64,000 nucleotides of DNA from assembly GCA_052145115.1 (NCBI GenBank), contig JBKQPG010000045.1, forward strand, positions 24,722-88,721, written 5' to 3'. The first letter of the stretch is position 1, and each line of letters starts with the position of its first letter. Of this stretch, positions 52,261-60,406 are shown in pieces. Under the pieces are notes generated by a model that saw only the letters and a program-made list of their open reading frames with translations, had not been told where the DNA came from and ran no database searches. Source of the DNA: CAIVVT01 sp052145115 (GTDB taxonomy: Bacteria; Acidobacteriota; Terriglobia; Bryobacterales; Bryobacteraceae). Both the position numbers and the translations under genes were made by a program.

Positions 52261-53888
52261 CGGATGTGAGCCTCCGCGGCGGGAGCGTTCAGGGAAGCTG
52301 ATTGAGGAGGGTCACCGCTGATCGGCGTTGGGGGACAGTCAGGTCTGTCCACGAGGGACAGACTAGACTGTCCCCGAGAGGTTACTAGCGGCGTGTTGGC
52401 GGACTGGTGGACGCGATGGACGATCTGGGCGACGGGCTTGTCGAGGAGGTCGAAATAGGGCTTGGGGTAGAGGCCGATGGTCAGGGCCCACAGGAGCAGC
52501 GGGACGAAGACGGCCCATTCGCGCCAGGTGAGATCGGGGAGGCCGCGGTTTTTTTCATTTGTGACTTCGCCGAGCATGGTGCGCTGATAGAGCCAGAGCA
52601 GATAGGCCGCGCCGAAAACGATGCCGAGGACGCCGAAGGCGGCCCAGATTCTGTTGGCCTCGAAAGCGCCCTGGAGGATGGTGAATTCGCCGACGAAACC
52701 GTTGAGCAAGGGCAAGCCGGCGCTGGAGAGCATGGCGATGGCGAAGACGATGGCGTAGTTGGGCATGACGCTGGCGAGGCCGCCGAATTGGGAGATTTCG
52801 CGGGTGTGGCGGCGCTCGTAGATGACGCCCACGATCAGGAAGAGCATGCCGGTGGAGATGCCGTGGTTGAGCTGCTGGATGATGGAGCCGCTCAGGCCGC
52901 TCTGGTTCAGCGCAAAGATGCCGAGCGTGCAGAAGCCGAGATGGCTGACCGAGGAGTAGGCAACCAGTCTCTTCCAATCCTTTTGCACCAAGCTGACCAG
53001 CGCGCCGTAGAGGATGCCGATGAGCGAGAGGACGGCGAGGATGGTGACGATGGTCTTATCCGAGGATGCCTTGGGCAAGAGCGGCAGCGAGAAGCGGATG
53101 AACCCGTAAGTTCCCATCTTCAGCAGGACGGCCGCGAGGATGACGGAGCCGGCGGTGGGGGCCTCGGTGTGGGCATCGGGCAGCCAGGTGTGGAAGGGGA
53201 ACATGGGCACCTTGATGGCGAAGCCGATGAAGAAGGCCCAGAAGACCCACTGCTGCAGGCCCAGGGGCAGGCTGAGCTTCATCAGCTCGGAGATTTCAAA
53301 GGTGTAATGGCCGAAACGCTGCGCGTATTGGAAATAGAGCGTCAGGATGCCGAGCAGCATCAAGACGCTGCCGGCGAGGGTATAGAGGAAGAACTTGATC
53401 GCGGCATAGAGCTTCCGCTGGCCGCCCCAGATGCCGATGATGAAGTACATCGGCACGAGCACGAGTTCCCAAAAGACGTAGAAGAGCAGGAAATCGAGGG
53501 AGATGAAGACGCCGATCATGCCGACCTGCTGCAGCAGGAACATGGCGTAGTATTCCTTGACGCGGTCGTTGATCGAAGTCCAGGAACTGAAGATGGCGAC
53601 GAAGCCCATGACGGTGGTGAGCATGACCATGAGCAGCGAGATGCCGTCGATGCCGACCAGGTACTGGACGCCGAGCGAGGGGATCCAGTCGGCGCGCTCG
53701 AGGAACTGATAGCCATCCTTGAAGCGATCGAAGCCCAAGACCAGCGGGAGCGAGACCAGGAAGCCGGCGCCGGCGACGATGTTGGCCCAGAGGCGGATGA
53801 GGAACTTGTTTTCTCCGGGGATGAACAGCAGCACCAGCAGCCCGACCAGCGGAGTGAAAAGAACGATGGATAGCATGTGCGATGGCAT
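52257..53888 (-). CDS. nuoM: NADH-quinone oxidoreductase subunit M with repeat-derived C-terminal tail
   Basis: This 543-aa proton-pumping subunit has its conserved Glu in YVFWELVLVPMYFIIGIWGG and Lys/His segments in IKVPMFPFHTWLPDAHTEAPT and QKDWKRLVAYSSVSHLG. After the last helix (about residue 490) comes an unusual tail of about 50 residues, LVTSRGQSSLSLVDRPDCPPTP..., encoded by a palindromic DNA element (52331-52375). The start ATG 53888 overlaps the nuoL TAA by one base, and the stop overlaps nuoN. An in-frame ORF extension to 54203 runs through nuoL in another frame and is spurious. Confidence 0.95.
   Translation of the reverse strand: MPSHMLSIVLFTPLVGLLVLLFIPGENKFLIRLWANIVAGAGFLVSLPLVLGFDRFKDGYQFLERADWIPSLGVQYLVGIDGISLLMVMLTTVMGFVAIFSSWTSINDRVKEYYAMFLLQQVGMIGVFISLDFLLFYVFWELVLVPMYFIIGIWGGQRKLYAAIKFFLYTLAGSVLMLLGILTLYFQYAQRFGHYTFEISELMKLSLPLGLQQWVFWAFFIGFAIKVPMFPFHTWLPDAHTEAPTAGSVILAAVLLKMGTYGFIRFSLPLLPKASSDKTIVTILAVLSLIGILYGALVSLVQKDWKRLVAYSSVSHLGFCTLGIFALNQSGLSGSIIQQLNHGISTGMLFLIVGVIYERRHTREISQFGGLASVMPNYAIVFAIAMLSSAGLPLLNGFVGEFTILQGAFEANRIWAAFGVLGIVFGAAYLLWLYQRTMLGEVTNEKNRGLPDLTWREWAVFVPLLLWALTIGLYPKPYFDLLDKPVAQIVHRVHQSANTPLVTSRGQSSLSLVDRPDCPPTPISGDPPQSASLNAPAAEAHIR
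52331..52375. repeat. 45-bp palindromic element inside the 3' end of nuoM
   Basis: Left arm GGGGACAGTCAGGTCTGTCC and right arm GGACAGACTAGACTGTCCCC pair over 20 bp with two mismatches around the loop ACGAG. The element is in frame with nuoM and encodes its non-conserved tail (RGQSSLSLVDRPDCPP). It looks like a REP-like element or small mobile palindrome that landed just before the stop codon; in the mRNA it would form a very stable hairpin ahead of nuoN. Confidence 0.8.
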
Positions 53889-55897
53889 TAGCGCACCCAG
53901 TAGTAGCCGAAAATCAGAATGACGCCGAGGACGAAGATCAGGGCGTAGCTTTGCAGGAAGCCGGACTGCAGAAAGCGGATGGGGAATGAAAGCGCGCGCA
54001 CGGTGAAGGCGCCGAGATTGACCAGGCCGTCTACGATCCAGGTGTCCCACCACATGGAGAGGGTGGAGACGAGGCGGGTGGTCCAGGCGGCGCCGTTGAC
54101 GCCGCCGTCGACGACGTCCGCGTCGAAGCGCGCGCAGGCCGCGCCGCCGCCGAGCGTGAGGCCGCGGACGAAGAGCAGATTGTACAGCTCGTCGACGTAC
54201 CACTTGTTATAGAGGACGGGATAGAGGACGCCGCCGCTGGGGCGCTCGCCGGCTCGGAGCTTGCAATAAACGTGATGGGCAAGCCAGATGCCGCCCACGG
54301 CGAGGACGATGGAGACGCCCATCAAGAACCATTCGGCGGCATGGCCGGCGGTTTCGGGGCCGGCGCGCGCCGTGGCGGCCACGGGTTCAAAGACGGGTTC
54401 GAGCCAGTGTTCAAAACCGTGGAAGAAAGCGGGCAGGCCGAAGAGCTTGGGCACGCCGAGCCAGCCGGCGAGGGCGCTGCCGGCGGCGAGCACCATCAGG
54501 GGGACGGTCATGGTGCGCGGCGATTCGTGAACGTGATGGCGGGTGTGCTCGTCCATGCGGGGCTCGCCGTAGAAGGTCAGGAACATGAGGCGCCACATGT
54601 AGAAGGCCGTCATGGCGGCGGTGATCAGGCCGACCACGGTGAGGAAGGTCGAGCCGAGGGGTGAGCTGTAGGACTGCCAGATGATCTCATCCTTGGAGAA
54701 GAAACCGGCCAGGCCGGGGATGCCGGCAATGGCCAGCGAGGCGATGAACATGGTCGCGAAGGTGGTCGGGATCTTGTCCTTCAGGCCGCCCATGCGGCGC
54801 ATGTCCTGCTCGCCGCTCATGGCGTGGATGACGCTGCCGGCGCCGAGGAACAGCAGGGCCTTGAAGAAGGCATGGGTATAGAGATGGAAGATAGCGACCC
54901 AGTATGCGCCGACGCCGGCGGCGACGAACATGTAGCCGAGCTGGCTGATGGTGGAGTAGGCGAGCACGCGCTTGATGTCGTTCTGCACCAGGCCGATCGA
55001 GGCCGCGAAGATGGCCGTCGCAGCTCCGACGCCGGCGATGAGGAATGAGGTCTCGGGCGTCAACTGGTAGAGCACGTTTGAACGCGCCACCATGTAAACG
55101 CCGGCGGTCACCATGGTCGCGGCGTGGATGAGGGCGGAGACGGGCGTGGGGCCTTCCATGGCGTCGGGCAGCCAGACGTATAAAGGAATCTGCGCCGATT
55201 TGCCAGTGGCGCCGATGAAGAGCAGCAGGGCGGTGAGGCTGAGCAGACCGAAGTGCGACTCGACGCCGAAGCGGGCGGAGCGCAGGGCCTCATTCACGTC
55301 GGTGAACTTGAGCGAATCGGTGATCTGGTACAGGAAAAACATCCCGAGGATGAAGCCGGCGTCGCCGATGCGGTTGACGATGAAAGCCTTGTTGGCGGCG
55401 TCGCCGGCGGACTTTTTCTTGAAGTAGAAACCGATCAGCAGATAGCTGCACAGGCCGACGCCCTCCCAGCCGACGAACAGCAGCGGATAGTTGTTCGCCA
55501 GGACGAGGGTCAGCATGAAAAATACAAAGAGGTTCATGTAACCGAAGAAGCGGTAGTAACCGCCCTCGTGGCCCATGTAGCCGATGGAATAGACGTGGAT
55601 CAGGAAGCCGACGCCAGTGACGACGAGGATCATTACGGAGCTGAGCGGATCGAGCAGGTAGGCGAAATCCACCTTTATCAGCGGCAGCCAGGGGAAGAGC
55701 GTGACCTGGTGGAGCTTTTCAGGCAGGCCGGCGAGTCGGATGACCGCGCCGAGCGAGAGCAGGAAGGAGACGCCGACCGCGCCGGGGCAAATGAGGCTGA
55801 TGGCGGCCTGGGGCAGGCGGCGCCCGAAAAAGAGCATCAGCGCCGCGCCCAGCAGCGGCACGAGCGGGATCAGCCAGATGAGGTCGAGAAAGTTCAT
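53888..55897 (-). CDS. nuoL: NADH-quinone oxidoreductase subunit L
   Basis: This 669-aa distal proton-pumping subunit has the Glu in LFVGWEGVGLCSYLLIGFY, Lys in GATGKSAQIPLYVWLPDAMEGPTPVSALIHAATMVTAGVY, and the IKRVLAYSTISQLGYM loop. The C-terminal amphipathic helix region and final helix (ALIFVLGVILIFGYYWV) are complete. Confidence 0.97.
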   Translation of the reverse strand: MNFLDLIWLIPLVPLLGAALMLFFGRRLPQAAISLICPGAVGVSFLLSLGAVIRLAGLPEKLHQVTLFPWLPLIKVDFAYLLDPLSSVMILVVTGVGFLIHVYSIGYMGHEGGYYRFFGYMNLFVFFMLTLVLANNYPLLFVGWEGVGLCSYLLIGFYFKKKSAGDAANKAFIVNRIGDAGFILGMFFLYQITDSLKFTDVNEALRSARFGVESHFGLLSLTALLLFIGATGKSAQIPLYVWLPDAMEGPTPVSALIHAATMVTAGVYMVARSNVLYQLTPETSFLIAGVGAATAIFAASIGLVQNDIKRVLAYSTISQLGYMFVAAGVGAYWVAIFHLYTHAFFKALLFLGAGSVIHAMSGEQDMRRMGGLKDKIPTTFATMFIASLAIAGIPGLAGFFSKDEIIWQSYSSPLGSTFLTVVGLITAAMTAFYMWRLMFLTFYGEPRMDEHTRHHVHESPRTMTVPLMVLAAGSALAGWLGVPKLFGLPAFFHGFEHWLEPVFEPVAATARAGPETAGHAAEWFLMGVSIVLAVGGIWLAHHVYCKLRAGERPSGGVLYPVLYNKWYVDELYNLLFVRGLTLGGGAACARFDADVVDGGVNGAAWTTRLVSTLSMWWDTWIVDGLVNLGAFTVRALSFPIRFLQSGFLQSYALIFVLGVILIFGYYWVR

Positions 55898-55919
55898 CGT
55901 CCCTTCTTCTCTTGGGGGC

Positions 55920-56237
55920 TTACCATTTCAGGAGGTCGATTTCGTCGACCAACACTGTTTCCTTGTTGCGGAACAGCGCGATGAGGATGCCGAGGCCGAC
56001 GGCGGCTTCGGCCACGGCCACGGTGATGACGAAGATGGCGAAGATCTGGCCGTTGAGCGTCTTCAGATGGTTGCTGAAGGCGACGAGATTGATGTTGACG
56101 GCGTTCAGAATCAGTTCAATCGACATCATGATGATGACGACGTTGCGGCGCAGCAGAATGCCGAGCGTGCCGATGAGCAGCAGAGCGACGCTGAGAACCA
56201 GGTAGTGGCTGGTGGTGATGGGGTGCAAAATATTCAT
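55920..56237 (-). CDS. nuoK: NADH-quinone oxidoreductase subunit K
   Basis: This 105-aa three-helix membrane subunit carries two conserved Glu residues, in IMMSIELILNAVNI and ITVAVAEAAVGLGI. Normal length. It lies between nuoJ and nuoL. Confidence 0.97.
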   Translation of the reverse strand: MNILHPITTSHYLVLSVALLLIGTLGILLRRNVVIIMMSIELILNAVNINLVAFSNHLKTLNGQIFAIFVITVAVAEAAVGLGILIALFRNKETVLVDEIDLLKW

Positions 56238-56254
56238 CTCCTCCCGCGCGAAAG

Positions 56255-56758
56255 TCAGACCTTCTTCTTGGCCATCATGACGCTGCCGACGATGGCCACC
56301 AAAAGCAGCAGCGAAGCCACTTCAAACGGCACCAGGTAGTCGCGGAACAGCATGTCGGCGAGCTGTTCGACGTTGCCGGCCGTGGCACCGGCACCGGGCG
56401 CGGGCAAAGCCAGCAGGCCGCGGCCCTTGGTCAGAAATGCGACGAACAGCGCGCCCGTGCCCGCGGCGGCGAGCAGCGGGATGAGCCAGTGCCGATGGTA
56501 GCGGGGCTGGTGCGCCGTCTGGTCGAGGTTCACGAGCATGATGACGAACAGGAACAGCACCGTGATGCCGCCGATGTAGAGAATGATCTGCACGGCGAAC
56601 AGGAACTCGGCCTTCAGCAGCAGGAACAGGCCGGCGACACCGGCCAGCGACGTGACGAGTGCGATAGCGCAGTACACTGCGTTGCGCAGCGAGATGGTCA
56701 GAATGGCGCCGGCGAGGGTGAGCAGCGCGAACGAGTAAAAGAGAATTGTGTCCAGCAT
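56255..56758 (-). CDS. nuoJ: NADH-quinone oxidoreductase subunit J
   Basis: This 167-aa membrane subunit has five helices. LLLKAEFLFAVQIILYIGGITVLFLFVIMLVN carries the pi-bulge helix sequence VQIILYIGGITVLF typical of NuoJ. I choose ATG 56758 (MLDTILFYSFALL); an upstream in-frame start at 56812 would add a non-conserved extension. Confidence 0.96.
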   Translation of the reverse strand: MLDTILFYSFALLTLAGAILTISLRNAVYCAIALVTSLAGVAGLFLLLKAEFLFAVQIILYIGGITVLFLFVIMLVNLDQTAHQPRYHRHWLIPLLAAAGTGALFVAFLTKGRGLLALPAPGAGATAGNVEQLADMLFRDYLVPFEVASLLLLVAIVGSVMMAKKKV

Positions 56759-56835
56759 GGGCGGCAAATCCACCAAACGGAGCCGGAGTTTCCAACCGGC
56801 CTGAGTCTCCAATGCGAACTACAGAGAGCACGCGC

Positions 56836-57291
56836 CTAGTATTTGTATTGGACCGGCTTGGGGCCTTCCTCCAGCATCTGCCGATCCCAGATGGCGCCCT
56901 CCCGCGAGTAGTTCGCCAATTCGAAATCCTGTGTCAACTCCAGAGCGTCCACCGGGCAGGCGTCCTCGCACAAGCCGCAGAACATGCAGCGCGAAGTGTC
57001 GTAAGTGAAAGTCACCAGGTCCTTGCGCTTGGTCTCCGGGTTTCGCTCCCAGCCCACGACGATCAGGTTCTCGGGACAGGCCAGAGCACACAGGTCGCAG
57101 GAGATGCAGAGGGTCTCGCCGTTTTCGGGATTGATGTTGAGCCGGGGCGCGCCGCGATAACGTTCGGCCACCTTGGGGCGCGCGGACGGATACTGCTCGG
57201 TCACGATTTGCTTGGGGTGCTGGTTGCGGAAGGTGACCCAGAGACCTTCGAGCAGATCCACGAGAAAGATGGTTCTGAGCAGCTTTTTCAT
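56836..57291 (-). CDS. nuoI: NADH-quinone oxidoreductase subunit I
   Basis: This 151-aa peripheral subunit carries clusters N6a and N6b in CISCDLCALACP and CMFCGLCEDACP. The N-terminal amphipathic segment (FLVDLLEGLWVTFRN) contacts the membrane arm. It follows nuoD directly, because the E, F, G and H genes that usually intervene are absent here. Confidence 0.97.
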   Translation of the reverse strand: MKKLLRTIFLVDLLEGLWVTFRNQHPKQIVTEQYPSARPKVAERYRGAPRLNINPENGETLCISCDLCALACPENLIVVGWERNPETKRKDLVTFTYDTSRCMFCGLCEDACPVDALELTQDFELANYSREGAIWDRQMLEEGPKPVQYKY

Positions 57292-57320
57292 CGGAGCGCC
57301 TGCGCTGGAGGCCCCGGGGC

Positions 57321-58430
57321 CTAGCGGTCAACCTCCCCGAGGACAATATCAATGGTACCGATGATCGCCACGAGATCGGCAACCAGAGAGCCCCGCGACA
57401 TCCTGTCGAGCGCCTGGAGATTCACGAACGAGGGCGGCCGCACGCGCACGCGATAGGGCAGCGTCGAGCCGTCGCTGACGATGTAATAACCGAGCTCGCC
57501 CTTGGGCGCCTCGATGGAGACATAAACCTCGCCCACAGGCGGCTTAAGCACCTTAGGCACCTTGGCCATGATCGGGCCCTGGGGCAGGGCGGCGACGGCC
57601 TGGCGCATGATGCGCACCGCCTGGCGCATCTCCGCCATGCGAACGATGTACCGGTCGAAGTTGTCGCCGCGGTCGCCGGTCGGGATTTCAAAATCGTACT
57701 TTTCGTAACCGCTATAGGGCTGCGCCTTACGCAGGTCCCACTTCGCGCCGGCCGCGCGGAGCATGGGGCCGGTCACGCCGAAGGCCTTGCAATCGGGGAT
57801 GGTCAGAATGCCGACGTTGCGCATGCGGTCCACCCAGATGCGATTGCCCGTCAGCAGCTCCTCATACTCGTCGGCCTTGGGCAGGAAGACGTCGCAGAAG
57901 TCGAGGATGTCCTTCTCGAAGCCGTCGTAGGTTTCGTACAGCAGCCCGCCGATACGGAAGGCGTGCGTGGTGAGGCGCGCGCCGCAGTACTTTTCAAAGA
58001 TGTTCAGCGCCAGCTCGCGTTCCCGCATGCAGTAGAATAGGGGCGTGATGGCGCCGATATCGAGGGCGTGCGTGCCCAGCCAGATGAGGTGGCTGGCGAC
58101 GCGGTTCAGCTCGGTGAGGATGACACGGACGGCCTGGGCGCGCGGCGGCGCCTCGACGCCGAGGAGCTTCTCGACCGCCAGACAGTAGCCCAGCCCGTTC
58201 GAGACCGCGGCGACATAGTCCATGCGATCGACGTAGGGGGCGAACTGCTGATAGGTCCGGTTCTCGCCTAGTTTTTCGACGCCGCGGTGGAGGTAGCCGA
58301 TCACGCAGTCGGTTCCGAGAACTTTTTCGCCGTCGAGCTTGACGATCACGCGCAGAACACCGTGCGTGGAGGGGTGCTGCGGCCCCATGTTCAGGACGAG
58401 TTCAGTGGAATCGAGAAAGGTCCCGGCCAT
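57321..58430 (-). CDS. nuoD: NADH-quinone oxidoreductase subunit D
   Basis: This 369-aa 49-kDa-type subunit lines the quinone pocket. NMGPQHPSTHGVLRV carries the His and the quinone-binding loop; YVDRMDYVAAVSNGLGY holds the Tyr region; GSTLPYRVRVRPPSFVNLQ and the end DIVLGEVDR are typical. It starts 3 bp after the nuoC stop. Confidence 0.98.
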   Translation of the reverse strand: MAGTFLDSTELVLNMGPQHPSTHGVLRVIVKLDGEKVLGTDCVIGYLHRGVEKLGENRTYQQFAPYVDRMDYVAAVSNGLGYCLAVEKLLGVEAPPRAQAVRVILTELNRVASHLIWLGTHALDIGAITPLFYCMRERELALNIFEKYCGARLTTHAFRIGGLLYETYDGFEKDILDFCDVFLPKADEYEELLTGNRIWVDRMRNVGILTIPDCKAFGVTGPMLRAAGAKWDLRKAQPYSGYEKYDFEIPTGDRGDNFDRYIVRMAEMRQAVRIMRQAVAALPQGPIMAKVPKVLKPPVGEVYVSIEAPKGELGYYIVSDGSTLPYRVRVRPPSFVNLQALDRMSRGSLVADLVAIIGTIDIVLGEVDR

Positions 58431-58433
58431 GTC

Positions 58434-59069
58434 CTATTGTCCGCTCTCGATCCCCAGGTTTTCCTGAACCCAGCGGTGATCCATGTCGAGGATGGTGCGC
58501 TCCTTGCGCAACGGGAAACCAGTCCAGTCGTCCGGCATCAGGATGCGGCGCAGATCGGGGTGGCCATCAAATTCCACGCCAAACATATCGAAGACCTCAC
58601 GTTCCAGCCAGTTCGCGGTGGGGTATAGGTCCACGGCGCTGGCCGGGCGTTCTCCGTCCTTCACCTGGATCTTCATGCGGATGCGCTGATTGCGGGAGAA
58701 GCTGTAGAGCACGTAAATGATGTCGAAGGCCGCATCGCGCTTGGGCCAGTGCACGGCGGTGATGTCGACCAGGTAGTCGAATTCGTGGGAGTCGCGCAGC
58801 GATTCCAGCACATCATGCAGCGCATCGGCCCGAGCGAGGAACGAAGGCTGGCCCTGGCAGGCGATGAACTCCGAAACCCGCTCGCCGAACTCGTCCTTCA
58901 AGGCGCTTGGCAGATCGCCTTCCCAGGGCGGAGGAGGGGGCGGAGGAGCCGGTGCGGCTGGCTTTGCGGCGGGAGGCTTGGCCGGCGCAGCCTGGGCCGG
59001 CGGCGGCGTGGGTTGAGCCGGTGCGGGGTTCGGGCCAGGCGCGCCTTCAGGCCGCTGTTCGTCAGGCAT
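58434..59069 (-). CDS. nuoC: NADH-quinone oxidoreductase subunit C with Pro/Ala-rich extension
   Basis: This 211-aa 30-kDa-type subunit has YLVDITAVHWPKRDAAFDIIYVLYS and LEREVFDMFGVEFDGHPDLRRILMPDDWTGFPLRK, the full family signature. About 50 N-terminal residues are Pro/Ala/Lys-rich and low-complexity, ending in a run of eight prolines, and precede the family domain. I use ATG 59069; TTG 59081 is also in frame. It is the first gene of the operon here. nuoA and nuoB, which normally precede it, are not in the window upstream of it. Confidence 0.96.
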   Translation of the reverse strand: MPDEQRPEGAPGPNPAPAQPTPPPAQAAPAKPPAAKPAAPAPPPPPPPWEGDLPSALKDEFGERVSEFIACQGQPSFLARADALHDVLESLRDSHEFDYLVDITAVHWPKRDAAFDIIYVLYSFSRNQRIRMKIQVKDGERPASAVDLYPTANWLEREVFDMFGVEFDGHPDLRRILMPDDWTGFPLRKERTILDMDHRWVQENLGIESGQ

Positions 59070-59162
59070 GACGGAATCCAAACTGAAGCTTCATCGTTAT
59101 CATAGCCGCAAAACCGGCGTCAACGCGGCCCAGGGCAATACCGACACTGAAGTGCCATATTA

Positions 59163-59807
59163 TCAATGAGATCCTGAGTCCCGCAAGTGAAGCTCTTGTA
59201 ATAGTTTAGCGGTGGCCCCAAGGGGCGCCAGGGTCGGGCTCGACGCCAGGCGCGCAAGATCCGCCGGCTCATCGACATCGGCCCACAATGGAGCGAGTGC
59301 GACGCTCAGCCCGCTGCTCCCGCAGGCGGCCACGGTGGCGTCGAGCGTGCGGGGCGAGGACCACGGGACGGCGGCGAACATACCCGCGGCGGCGCGCCGG
59401 CAGGCGACGCCCCAGAAGCCGCCGTCCTCGGCCGGACCGAGGCACACGTCGGCGTCCGAGTCGAACAGATGGAGGATATGCGATGCCGGCAGATCGGGAA
59501 CGTCCGCGCCGAGGATGGCCACGCTTTCCCAACCACGGGCCAGCGCCTCTTCCAGCGCCGCGAGCATACGGACACCGAGGTCGCCCGGGCGCTGCAGCCG
59601 GCGCGGGCAGGTGATTTCGGGCCAGGCATCGGTTTCAATGTCGGTGTGCAATTCAATGGGGCAGCAGGATGACGCACGGGCCGCGACATCGAGAACGAAC
59701 GCCTGATGCAAGCGCAGCGCGAGGGCAGCCCCGAGGTGCTTCGCCAAGCGGGTCTTAACCAGACCGAGGAGGGGCGCCCGGGAGAAAAGAATGACGAGGT
59801 TCCGCAA
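59163..59807 (-). CDS. DUF2064/TIGR04282-family glycosyltransferase-like protein
   Basis: This 214-aa GT-A-fold protein starts NLVILFSRAPLLGLVKTRLA and contains VAILGADVPDLPASH and GPAEDGGFWGVA, the family signature of nucleotidyl/glycosyltransferases sometimes linked to arsenosugar synthesis. No radical SAM or arsenic gene is adjacent. TTG 59807 is the only in-frame start near the conserved N-terminus. It is divergent from the cytochrome c gene with 50 bp between the starts. Confidence 0.85.
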   Translation of the reverse strand: MRNLVILFSRAPLLGLVKTRLAKHLGAALALRLHQAFVLDVAARASSCCPIELHTDIETDAWPEITCPRRLQRPGDLGVRMLAALEEALARGWESVAILGADVPDLPASHILHLFDSDADVCLGPAEDGGFWGVACRRAAAGMFAAVPWSSPRTLDATVAACGSSGLSVALAPLWADVDEPADLARLASSPTLAPLGATAKLLQELHLRDSGSH

Positions 59808-59857
59808 CCCGCGATTGTAGAATGAATTGAGCTCAGCATGAAGGAGGCAGCGGAGAG

Positions 59858-60184
59858 ATGAAGAATTATTGCGCGGCGGCCTTTGGGGCGGCGTTGCTGA
59901 TCACCGGGTCAGGCGCGGCCGCGGACAAGAAGGGCGACGCGGCGAAGGGCAAGGAAGTGTTCGAGCAGTGCAGCGTGTGCCACTACGCGACCACCGACCA
60001 GAAGAAGATGGGCCCGAGCCTGAAGGGCCTGTTCAAGAAGCCTAAGTTGGCGAACGGGCTGAAAGTGACGGACGAGAACGTCCTGAAATTCATCAACAGC
60101 GGAAAGGGATCGATGCCGGCCTTCGCCAGCGTGCTGAGCGACGAGGAGAGAGCAAACCTGCTGGCATACCTCAAGACACTCTGA
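59858..60184 (+). CDS. Small c-type cytochrome
   Basis: This 108-aa periplasmic class I cytochrome c has a signal peptide (YCAAAFGAALLITGSGAAA), a heme site CSVCH (about residues 38-42) and a C-terminal Met ligand candidate in GSMPAFASVLSDEE. GLKVTDENVLKFI precedes it. AAGGAGG and GGAGAG lie upstream. An 8-codon ORF (59838-59861) overlaps the ATG as ATGA and could couple translation, though it may be chance. Likely an electron carrier to a terminal oxidase. Confidence 0.92.
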   Translation: MKNYCAAAFGAALLITGSGAAADKKGDAAKGKEVFEQCSVCHYATTDQKKMGPSLKGLFKKPKLANGLKVTDENVLKFINSGKGSMPAFASVLSDEERANLLAYLKTL

Positions 60185-60254
60185 GGCCGCTGGTTTGACC
60201 GCCGCGGCCGCCGGCCGCTAGTCTTGAATGAGGGGCGGTCCTCACCGCCCTGCA

Positions 60255-60332
60255 GTCCCCATCGTCTAGCCTGGCCTAGGACACCGCCCTTTCACGGCGA
60301 TAACGCGGGTTCGAATCCCGCTGGGGACGCCA
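60255..60332 (+). tRNA. tRNA-Glu (UUC)
   Basis: A full cloverleaf can be drawn: acceptor GTCCCCA/TGGGGAC, anticodon loop CTTTCAC with anticodon TTC, T-loop GGTTCGAATCC, discriminator G and an encoded CCA at 60330-60332. Confidence 0.95.
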
Positions 60333-60406
60333 ATTAACTTAGCGATTTCGTGACTTCCGATTTGCGCCCCGGGGAATCTAGCGCCGCTGTGGTGACGGAG
60401 TGCGCC

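Noticed and set aside
52407..53873. Plus-strand acidic ORF of 488 codons opposite nuoM
   Set aside because: It is a mirror of nuoM codons rich in Asp/Glu/Gly; nuoM is certain.
59838..59861. Eight-codon ORF overlapping the cytochrome c start
   Set aside because: It could be a coupling leader, but it is as easily explained by the purine-rich ribosome site happening to follow an ATG.
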